Source of the DNA: Methanosarcinales archaeon | GTDB taxonomy: Archaea; Halobacteriota; Syntropharchaeia; Alkanophagales; Methanospirareceae | Assembly: GCA_030665925.1 (NCBI GenBank) | Contig: DAOUYX010000017.1 | Coordinates: 1 to 14,778 of the forward strand | Length of the DNA stretch: 14,778 nucleotides | Direction: 5' to 3' | Shown here: positions 1 through 6,052 of the stretch, piece by piece | Numbering within the stretch: position 1 is the stretch's first letter | Layout: the number at the start of each line of letters is the position of its first letter | Notes under the pieces: model-generated | Told to the model about the DNA's origin: nothing | The model's database searches: none | What the model saw: the letters and a program-made list of their open reading frames with translations, nothing else | Position numbers and translations under genes: made by a program

Positions 1-1
1 G

Positions 2-256
2 CTTGTCAGGTGCAATTCACGGGATAATGGTAAGATAGTAGCGAAGATATGTGAGAAAGGCTGCATTGCATGCAAGCAATGCGAGAAGGCGTGTGAAAGA
101 GAAGCGATAAAGGTTGAAAATAACCTTGCAGTAATTGATTATGAGCTTTGCAACGGTTGTGGCTCATGTATGGAAGCCTGCAAGTTCGGAACGATTGTGC
201 CGATTTTTCCATCTGAAGATGCTGTTACCAGTATGGTAAAAAGAGGAGGAAAATAG
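2..256 (+). CDS. rnfB: Rnf complex subunit B, C-terminal fragment (5' end outside window)
   Basis: The last 84 residues are readable, and the frame is open to the left edge of the window. They hold an 8-iron ferredoxin pair: Cys21/24/27/31 (CIACKQC) and Cys50/53/56/60 (CNGCGSC) of the fragment. The linker ENNLAVIDY between the two clusters is typical of RnfB C-termini. RnfB is the peripheral membrane-associated iron-sulfur subunit of the Rnf ferredoxin oxidoreductase, which pumps Na+ as ferredoxin is oxidised. Being last before small membrane genes fits the usual rnfCDGEAB order, in which B is the final subunit. The next gene starts directly after its stop. The fragment could belong to another polyferredoxin, because the N-terminal anchor and the characteristic first Fe-S domain are not visible. 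Confidence 0.72.
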   Translation, partial: LVRCNSRDNGKIVAKICEKGCIACKQCEKACEREAIKVENNLAVIDYELCNGCGSCMEACKFGTIVPIFPSEDAVTSMVKRGGK

Positions 257-469
257 ATGGAACTAAACTGGATAAGGGCAATAGGAGCAGGCTTTGATAT
301 CGCAATTTCTGTTGCTGCATGTGGATTCATAGGCTACTATGTGTGTGGAGGAAGGCTGCATCAAGCCACTCCGCTCAGCATCTTGGGTCTCGCAATCGGT
401 GTGCTTTTGGGCTTTATCATAGCTATATACAGCATAATAAGGATGTTTGGGGGAGAAGATGAAAGATAA
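257..469 (+). CDS. AtpZ/AtpI-like small two-helix membrane protein
   Basis: A 70-residue protein with two predicted transmembrane helices (about residues 9-29 and 40-62) joined by a short loop containing GGRLHQATP. The layout, the glycine-rich first helix (GFIGYYV) and the second helix ending in IYSIIRM resemble the AtpZ/ATPase-gene-1 family. Those proteins are encoded beside F-type ATP synthases in bacteria and beside N-ATPases (as AtpQ). The ATG directly follows the rnfB stop, with Shine-Dalgarno GAGGAGG 7 nt upstream, so it is probably co-transcribed with rnf. By family knowledge it could assist ring assembly or ion handling. Its placement between Rnf and an A-type ATPase operon is unusual. 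The alternative is an Rnf-associated accessory membrane protein of the kind that follows rnfB in methanogens. Confidence 0.6.
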   Translation: MELNWIRAIGAGFDIAISVAACGFIGYYVCGGRLHQATPLSILGLAIGVLLGFIIAIYSIIRMFGGEDER

Positions 470-692
470 AAAAAGCAGTTTGTTATTCCTGATGAGAACG
501 GTCTTTGACGAGAAGGAGGATTATAGGGTGAGACTTTACATACTCGCATGGATCGCATCAATATGCGCGATGCTTGCTTTAGTTGTAGGAGCACTCATCT
601 TCCTGTTTAAAGCTTTTGAACTCCTCTTTGGTCACCTCTCGCTAATAGTATTTATAAGCATAACAGAAATTCTCTTACCTTTTCCGGGCTGA
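459..692 (+). CDS. Small hypothetical membrane protein
   Basis: A 77-residue ORF overlapping the end of the AtpZ-like gene by 11 bp, which implies translational coupling. The chosen ATG at 459 has GGGAG just upstream; a TTG at 447 would add four residues. It has a charged cytoplasmic-type N-terminus (residues 1-25), one clear transmembrane helix at about 26-50 and a weaker hydrophobic stretch at about 54-75. The last 41 bp overlap the 3' end of the convergent atpC gene, so the C-terminus may be under dual coding constraint or may not be conserved. The family is not recognised. Its position suggests a partner of the AtpZ-like protein, comparable to the AtpQ/AtpR or AtpZ/AtpI pairs, but that is inference only. 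Confidence 0.5.
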   Translation: MKDKKSSLLFLMRTVFDEKEDYRVRLYILAWIASICAMLALVVGALIFLFKAFELLFGHLSLIVFISITEILLPFPG

Positions 693-1731
693 CCCCCTCC
701 TCCTTCAGCTTCGCCATCAACCTTAAGTTTCTTATTTCCGCTTCTTTCATCACCAAAAAGCCGATTAGAGGGCCCAAGCCAAACGTTTCTGTTGTGGAAA
801 TTTCTTTTCCCTTCCTGAGCACCGCTTCATCAACCTTCTTCTCCATCTCCATTGAGTCTAACTCTTCTCTCACATCCTCTATCAGATAAGAATATCTTGT
901 CTCCCTCAGCCTCTCCAGAAACTCCTTCACACCCTCTGAATCTTCATAATCCCTCTCAACTTCAAAATTCATTAAAAACCTCTTTATATCCTCCGCACCT
1001 ACCCCCCAAGCTTTTCCCCTCAGCATCGCCTTCAAGTCTAAACTGTCAATGAGAACCTGCAAATATTGCTTAAAAATTCTAAGCTCTTTCCTCTTCTTTC
1101 CCTCTGCTTTTTCAAGCATCCCCTCGAGCAACACCTTTTCTAAAGCAACATCAATAAAGGAAAAGTTCCCGGTGGCTTTATATTCCTCTATCCCTCCCCT
1201 TATGTTATAAGGCGTGCCCTCAAGAGCTAGGGCTACTTCTTCCAGCTCCTTACCTGGTAAACCCTCTATCAAATTGAAAATATATCCTGCCTCTATTAAT
1301 CTTTTTTTTATCTCTTCTTCGGACATGCCTGCGTGCATTCCCACAAGAACTGTTCTCAAGTTCGCTACATCCCACTCACGGTTCAAAAAATCAAAAACTT
1401 CCTCGAACCTCTCAGGAATCAATCCAACGATTTCATCATGCAAATCTTTCTTATATGAGAGCAAACCCCTCTCTATTTCCTCATATTCCGTCCCTCCTAC
1501 ATATTTCCCATACTCTGTATTCTCAAGAACGAAACAAAAATCCTCGAAAGGAGATAAAATAAGCTCCTCAAAACCTTTCTCGTCCATCAACCTCGCTTCC
1601 TTCGCCCTTATTACCGCAGTGGCATATACAAGCGGAGCTATCCGCAACAAATACCTGCATGCCAGGAAAGCAAAAATACCTACTACTATTACTAATAATA
1701 TTAAAACATTTACAGGTTCCACCACCTTCAT
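652..1731 (-). CDS. atpC: A-type ATP synthase subunit C
   Basis: A 359-residue protein of the V/A-ATPase subunit C (V-ATPase d) family, the cone-shaped adaptor that seats the central stalk on the membrane rotor ring. Family signs include the early YATAVIRAKEARLM segment, repeated three-helix-bundle units such as LRTVLVGMHAGMSEEEI, and the C-terminal PLIGFLVMKEAEIRNLRL with GVSPEKVREFL. Total length is normal. The N-terminus is odd: residues 8-29 form a strongly hydrophobic helix before the conserved start of the family domain, suggesting a membrane anchor. The ATG at 1731 has GAGGG upstream and lies 7 bp after the atpK stop. It is the last gene of the I-K-C unit; subunits E, F, A, B and D do not follow. 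The 3' end overlaps a convergent gene by 41 bp. Confidence 0.93.
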   Translation of the reverse strand: MKVVEPVNVLILLVIVVGIFAFLACRYLLRIAPLVYATAVIRAKEARLMDEKGFEELILSPFEDFCFVLENTEYGKYVGGTEYEEIERGLLSYKKDLHDEIVGLIPERFEEVFDFLNREWDVANLRTVLVGMHAGMSEEEIKKRLIEAGYIFNLIEGLPGKELEEVALALEGTPYNIRGGIEEYKATGNFSFIDVALEKVLLEGMLEKAEGKKRKELRIFKQYLQVLIDSLDLKAMLRGKAWGVGAEDIKRFLMNFEVERDYEDSEGVKEFLERLRETRYSYLIEDVREELDSMEMEKKVDEAVLRKGKEISTTETFGLGPLIGFLVMKEAEIRNLRLMAKLKEEGVSPEKVREFLLCL

Positions 1732-1738
1732 TCCCTCG

Positions 1739-2218
1739 CTATATGAATTTTATCCCCACGAACACGAGAATTGCAATCAGCAGCCCGAATATAGCAAAAG
1801 TCTCTGCCATCACTGTCAATACTATACTCTGACCAAATGTCTCTGGACGCTTCGCCACCGAATGCATGCCCGCTGCTGCTATCATCCCCTGTGCAACCGC
1901 TGTTATACTTGTTAATCCGATGACAATACCAGCAGCAAGTGCAGCAAGACCAACCTCCTCAGATATAGGCTCAACAACACCCAGCACCCCAGTGCCAATC
2001 AATATTATAATTGCACCCAGGAATCCATAAATCCCTTGTGTCTGAGGTAGCGCTTGTAATACCAGTACCGGTCCAAACTTCTTTGGGTCTTCTGAAATAA
2101 CCCCGATCCCGGAAACCCCTGATACCCCTACTCCAAGTCCCGAACTTATACCGCCCATTCCCATTGCGATAGCAGCACCGAGAAGTGCATAGAACAGCCC
2201 TATTGTGTATTCCACCAT
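1739..2218 (-). CDS. atpK: A-type ATP synthase subunit K (proteolipid, rotor ring)
   Basis: A 159-residue proteolipid of four transmembrane helices, built as two fused hairpins (first half around DPKKFGPVLVLQALPQTQG, second around RPETFGQSIVLTVMAET). It forms the membrane rotor ring. Only the second hairpin has the ion-binding carboxylate, Glu139; the matching site in the first hairpin is not acidic. This is the V-type pattern of one ion per four helices, as in Enterococcus hirae NtpK. The NtpK Na+ ligands and helpers map directly: Leu57, Thr60, Gln61 and Tyr64 in LPQTQGIY, Gln110 in AVAQGMIAAAG, and Glu139. Coupling to Na+ is therefore likely by family knowledge. The start has GGTGA about 7 nt upstream. 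It lies 20 bp after atpI's reading frame on the minus strand and 7 bp before atpC. Confidence 0.95.
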   Translation of the reverse strand: MVEYTIGLFYALLGAAIAMGMGGISSGLGVGVSGVSGIGVISEDPKKFGPVLVLQALPQTQGIYGFLGAIIILIGTGVLGVVEPISEEVGLAALAAGIVIGLTSITAVAQGMIAAAGMHSVAKRPETFGQSIVLTVMAETFAIFGLLIAILVFVGIKFI

Positions 2219-2246
2219 CGTTTTATCACCCCTATTCTTTTTTATT

Positions 2247-4217
2247 TCATGCTTTTATCTTATATGGTATATACTCATACCCACCCGCTTTATAAAACTT
2301 TGTGAAAAATTCCACATAGTGCAACCTGATACCATGGACAAAAGACCCGAGCACCTGCACCGCCCAGTTCAGCAAATGCCCAAATATAAATACCAACGCA
2401 CCAATAACATACCCGATGAAAGCAATCCCCAAACACATCTCCGCCAGTGCATTCACCGCCATCGCAATCCCGAAAGTGCACAGACCAAGTGCCATCAGGC
2501 GTGCATAAGAGAGTGTATCGCCTAAAAAACCAGTTATGCCAAATAAAAACATTCCCTTTCTTGAATAGAAGAGCAAAACGACAGAAATAGCCAGGAAGAC
2601 CACCCCAATCATCGAAAAAGCATTAAGAACGAACCCATCATGCATATTACGGGTTATTAAGAGGGGAATTAGCCCTGCCTGTGCGAGCAAAAACCACAAA
2701 TCCCCGCCTAAAATCTCCTTCACGCCCTTGCTATCAAATATATGCACCAGAACACCGATGTTCAGGTGAATAAGACCAATAAGAAGTGCAACTCCCAAGA
2801 ATAAAGTGGCTTGACGTAATGGGTCAATAATTATGAGCGAGTTCAATGCACTTATATCAAAATATTTAGCAGTAAACAGATCTCCAAACCACCCCCCGGT
2901 TAAAGCCCCTAACACAATGGTAACCAAACCCGCAGAAGCCAAAATAATCGAAGCATCTTTCACTGTCGCGTTGTATTTCCCCGCACCGCGGAGGAGCAAA
3001 ATCCCCAGAATAAGGCATATCAACCCATAAAACGCATCGGTTAGCATGAAACCAAAGAAAAGCAGGAAAGTGGGCGCGAGCAATACCGTGGGGTCAATAC
3101 CGCCATATTTCGGCGTCCCATATAAATTCGTGATGAGCTCAAAACTACGGAAGAATCTGGGATTCCGCAAAAGAACGGGAACATCTTCTTCCTCTGTTTC
3201 TGGGGGATTCGCCTCTACATCACAAAGACCTTCACTGATACTCTCAACTACTCTTGAAACCTCTTCTACTTTATCTGCTGGAACCCATCCACTCAAAACA
3301 AATGTTCTCTCACTCTGTCCAAAATTCCTCTGCACTTCGGCTCTCTCCTCTACTATCCTGAGCAATTCCCTAAAAGCGAGCAAATCATCTCTTCTCTCTC
3401 CCGCGTTCTCCGCCAATACTTTCTTTACCCCCTCTCTTTCCTTTTCAAGTCCCTCTATCCGCTCCTCGATATCTATTATCTCTTCGCTTGGCTTTCGCTT
3501 GAAATCCACTTCTATCTTCTCAAACTCATCCCTTCTTAACCTCGCCAAGACTTCTTCGGCATGCTCCTTAAAGCATGCAACCACACAGGCATATTCCTTC
3601 TTCTTCTCTTCTCTTTTTACTTCCTTCTTCTCAAAATAATACATAGATGAGGTTACTTCTTCCAAATCAGCAATTATCGCTTCCAGTGCCTCTTCCGGGC
3701 ATATTCCCGGGAAAATATGGATGCGGGTTCCTTCGCCTATATACTTCAGCTCAACTTCGAGGTCCTTTATTCTTTCCAGAGTCTCTTTAGATGATTTTAA
3801 TTCGTTTATTTCCCTTTCTAACTCTCTATAACCCGTTAGAGGCTCATCTATCTCACCTTTAACTTCACGAAGAATAGTCTCCGCTCTGTTTATCACTTCC
3901 TCCTTTTTAGCATCTCTTAGCTCACCCAGTTCTATCTTCTTTGGTGGTGAGGGGTTAAAAATCCTCTTAAAAAAGCTCTCAGAAGGCTCAGGTCTAACTT
4001 CTTCATAAACCTCTAATATCTCATTTACGTGCCTCAGTAGCTCCGAAGCCTCCTTTAAAACGGGATCCACGGATAAAGGCTTTATGTTTTCTCCTTCTAA
4101 ATTTTCATACTCGGTGATGTGGATCACACCAAGTGTATGCAATCTCTTGATTGCCTCCTCTTTAAATTCCTTCAGCGTTACTATCCAAATTTTTTTCATC
4201 ACCGCAGGTCTGAACAT
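2247..4217 (-). CDS. atpI: A-type ATP synthase subunit I (membrane stator)
   Basis: A 656-residue V/A-type subunit I (subunit a family). Residues 1 to about 365 form the soluble, coiled-coil-rich domain that joins the peripheral stalks; it opens with MKKIWIVTLKEF followed by LHTLGVIHITEYENL. From about residue 365 there are seven to eight membrane helices, beginning near PTVLLAPTFLLFFGFML. Two arginines expected to line the ion path are present: Arg573 in LSYARLMALGL and Arg631 in FVHGIRLHYVEFF, spaced much as in the Thermus subunit. The start at 4217 has GGGAGAAGG upstream; Met7 is an alternative. It is the first gene of the I-K-C unit, divergent from the Hdr operon. The usual small subunit H gene is not present upstream. 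Confidence 0.95.
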   Translation of the reverse strand: MFRPAVMKKIWIVTLKEFKEEAIKRLHTLGVIHITEYENLEGENIKPLSVDPVLKEASELLRHVNEILEVYEEVRPEPSESFFKRIFNPSPPKKIELGELRDAKKEEVINRAETILREVKGEIDEPLTGYRELEREINELKSSKETLERIKDLEVELKYIGEGTRIHIFPGICPEEALEAIIADLEEVTSSMYYFEKKEVKREEKKKEYACVVACFKEHAEEVLARLRRDEFEKIEVDFKRKPSEEIIDIEERIEGLEKEREGVKKVLAENAGERRDDLLAFRELLRIVEERAEVQRNFGQSERTFVLSGWVPADKVEEVSRVVESISEGLCDVEANPPETEEEDVPVLLRNPRFFRSFELITNLYGTPKYGGIDPTVLLAPTFLLFFGFMLTDAFYGLICLILGILLLRGAGKYNATVKDASIILASAGLVTIVLGALTGGWFGDLFTAKYFDISALNSLIIIDPLRQATLFLGVALLIGLIHLNIGVLVHIFDSKGVKEILGGDLWFLLAQAGLIPLLITRNMHDGFVLNAFSMIGVVFLAISVVLLFYSRKGMFLFGITGFLGDTLSYARLMALGLCTFGIAMAVNALAEMCLGIAFIGYVIGALVFIFGHLLNWAVQVLGSFVHGIRLHYVEFFTKFYKAGGYEYIPYKIKA

Positions 4218-4280
4218 TTCCTTCTCCCTCTTTCCGCTTAAAGTGCCAGTGTCCCTAACCAGATATAGAATAAAGAATAA

Positions 4281-4290
4281 AATATAAAAG
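4281..4290 (+). promoter_or_regulatory. TATA box of the Hdr operon; apparent leaderless start
   Basis: In the 93-bp divergent gap between atpI and the frhB-like gene, AATATAAAAG is centred about 26 bp upstream of the ATG at 4311. That is the usual archaeal distance from TATA box to transcription start. No Shine-Dalgarno sequence precedes the ATG (the bases before it are TTTAGAACTG). Transcription would therefore begin at or next to the start codon, giving a leaderless first gene, whereas most downstream genes have strong GGAGG sites. Read on the other strand the same AT-rich block gives CTTTTATATT, which could serve atpI with a leader of about 45 nt. No clear operator repeat is visible. Confidence 0.5.
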
Positions 4291-4310
4291 TAGAGTATAT
4301 TTTAGAACTG

Positions 4311-5390
4311 ATGTTGCCCGAGATATTTTTCCCATTGGTTAAAAGAAGCGAGGGGTTCGACGCACTAAAAAGAAGAATCATTGATAAGGGGTTCTGCACT
4401 TATTGCGGAGCATGTGCTTCTTTCTGTGAACATATTGTGCTCAAGGAAACACCGGAACTCGTGGAAGATTGCTCCTTAGAGTATGAGGATGTGATTAAAT
4501 GTGGAGAGAACGGGATTTGCTACGATGTCTGCCCGATGACAGAAACGAACGAGAAGGAGCTGGAGGAAGCTTTCCTCGATGGTAAAAAAGATGCGGAACT
4601 TGGAATTGTGCGGAAGTTAATCGCAGGCTCATGCGGGGCGCAAGGGCAAGACGGAGGGGTTGTAACTTCGTTGCTCCTCTCAGGACTGAAAAACGGGCTT
4701 TTTGATTGTTGTATTATTGCAGCCAGAGGAAGTGGTTTCAGAGCAGAACCGGTTATAGCGGAATCTGCTGAAGAAATAAAGGAAGCGAGTGGCACGAAAT
4801 ATGTGGCAGTGCCGATGGTATCGAAGATCGGGGAAGCGATAAAAGAGGGTAAGAGGAAGATAGCAATTGTGGGAACTCCCTGTGAGATAAGAGCCACGAG
4901 GAAACTACAGCAGGCAATGCTAAAGGAAGTTGAAGAGATAGATATAGTTGCGATAGGATTGTTCTGTTTTGAGAATTTTGATTACGACCTACTTTCCGAA
5001 AAAATAACGGAGCTGCTGGGAATAGAGCTTGGGGAAGCTGAAAAAGTTCAGATAAGTAAAGGGAGATATATAGTTAGAAGTAATGGTAAAGAGAAATCAT
5101 GTAAAGTCACGGCTTTGGAGGCGGCGGTCAGGAATAACTGTTTCTATTGCGATGATTTCACAGCGAGGTTGGCGGACATCTCCGTCGGCTCAGTTGGCTC
5201 CCCCGATGGTTCTTCTACCGTAATCATAAGGTCAAAAAAGGGTGATGAACTTTTCAACTCACTTGAGGACTTCGTTACAACTGATGTTAATAGAGAAGAG
5301 ATAATCAGGACTGCTTCTTTGAAGAGGGAGAAAATAAGAAGGGAAGGCGAAGTCCCGCCTATTTTGATAAAGAGTGTGAGATTAAAATGA
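4311..5390 (+). CDS. FrhB/FpoF-family coenzyme F420 oxidoreductase
   Basis: A 359-residue member of the F420-reducing hydrogenase beta / FpoF / FdhB family, a flavin- and Fe-S-containing module that exchanges electrons with F420H2. The N-terminal iron-sulfur region has Cys29/32/35/39 (CTYCGACASFC) and Cys64/70/74 (CGENGICYDVC). The F420/FAD core begins at GSCGAQGQDGGVVTSLL (about 107-122) and continues with GTKYVAVP (161-168) and AIVGTPCEIRA (185-195). The C-terminal signature runs from NCFYCDDFTARLADISVGSV to GSPDG (276-300). Length is close to FpoF. It is the first gene of the operon and overlaps the next by ATGA. The context suggests it feeds F420H2 electrons into, or accepts them from, the downstream Hdr proteins, as FdhB/FrhB-type partners do for HdrA. 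It could instead act as F420H2:ferredoxin oxidoreductase. Confidence 0.9.
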   Translation: MLPEIFFPLVKRSEGFDALKRRIIDKGFCTYCGACASFCEHIVLKETPELVEDCSLEYEDVIKCGENGICYDVCPMTETNEKELEEAFLDGKKDAELGIVRKLIAGSCGAQGQDGGVVTSLLLSGLKNGLFDCCIIAARGSGFRAEPVIAESAEEIKEASGTKYVAVPMVSKIGEAIKEGKRKIAIVGTPCEIRATRKLQQAMLKEVEEIDIVAIGLFCFENFDYDLLSEKITELLGIELGEAEKVQISKGRYIVRSNGKEKSCKVTALEAAVRNNCFYCDDFTARLADISVGSVGSPDGSSTVIIRSKKGDELFNSLEDFVTTDVNREEIIRTASLKREKIRREGEVPPILIKSVRLK

Positions 5391-6052
5391 CGGAGATAAT
5401 AACCGCAGGGAGTTCTGTTACGTCGGACGGGCTGAAGATAAAAAAAGTAGATGAGGAGGGTTTACAAGGTCATTACGCGTTTCCGGTCACGGTAAATGAG
5501 GACATGTGTTGCGGATGCAGGATGTGCGAGGCTGCTTGTGAAAACCAGAACATCAGCTTTGACGAGAAGAAGGGTGTCGTGGTAATAAACGAGATAGCAT
5601 GTAAAGGTTGCGGGGCTTGTGTAGCCGTGTGTCCGTCCGGGGCGCTATTTCAACGATTCCTTCGCGATGAACAAGTTTTCGCTGCTATTGACTCTGGCCA
5701 GGACATAGAATCCTGTGAGTTGTGTCCACTATCGGGGGCGGTGGATTTTGAAGTACCGGAGCATGATAAGGAATCAATCAGATTAGTATGCGCGGCACAT
5801 GCCGATCCTTTCGTTATATTAAGGTGCTTTGAATCGGGCGCTGACGGCGTTATGGTGATAAACTGCTGTTCCGGCGGTACCAAGGATAGGCAACGAGCAG
5901 AAAAGAGTGTAAAAGTTGCAAAGGAACTTATGGAAACCCTGGGAATGAACCCGGAAAGAGTGCATTTGGAGTGGATTTCTCCTTTAGAGCGGGAATTTGA
6001 TAAAAAGGTAGCTGAATTTGTCAGTCGTATGGAGAATGGAAAAGATATCTGA
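5387..6052 (+). CDS. 2[4Fe-4S] ferredoxin fused to a degenerate MvhD/FlpD domain
   Basis: A 221-residue two-domain protein. Residues about 33-86 form an 8-iron ferredoxin: Cys41/44/47/51 and Cys72/75/78/82 (CKGCGACVAVCP). Residues about 107-212 align by pattern with the MvhD (hydrogenase delta) family. CELCPLSGA replaces CNWCCYAGA, LVCAAHADPFVILRCF replaces VMCSGRVDP, GADGVMVINC is retained, and RVHLEWISPLE corresponds to RLRLEWVSASE. The canonical GCHPGDCHY cysteine pair is reduced to NCCSGG, so the [2Fe-2S] site of MvhD is altered. It probably relays electrons between the FrhB-like protein and HdrA or HdrCB. It overlaps its upstream neighbour by 4 bp (ATGA) and runs into the next gene. The full-length MvhD of the same operon (10140) has the intact motifs, so this looks like a diverged paralogue. 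Confidence 0.82.
   Translation: MTEIITAGSSVTSDGLKIKKVDEEGLQGHYAFPVTVNEDMCCGCRMCEAACENQNISFDEKKGVVVINEIACKGCGACVAVCPSGALFQRFLRDEQVFAAIDSGQDIESCELCPLSGAVDFEVPEHDKESIRLVCAAHADPFVILRCFESGADGVMVINCCSGGTKDRQRAEKSVKVAKELMETLGMNPERVHLEWISPLEREFDKKVAEFVSRMENGKDI

Noticed and set aside
852..1915. Long plus-strand ORFs rich in Ser, Pro and Leu opposite atpC and atpK
   Set aside because: They are antisense shadows of well-supported ATP synthase genes and match no family; their composition reflects the complement of Glu/Lys-rich coding sequence.
3046..3639. 197-codon plus-strand ORF opposite atpI
   Set aside because: It is very Ser/Lys/Phe rich, lies within the charged coiled-coil part of AtpI and has no ribosome binding site or recognisable domain.
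4311..5390. Assignment of this gene specifically as fpoF, the F420H2 dehydrogenase input subunit
   Set aside because: The sequence resembles FpoF, but no fpo genes are adjacent and it is operonic with Hdr genes, so only a family-level call is justified.
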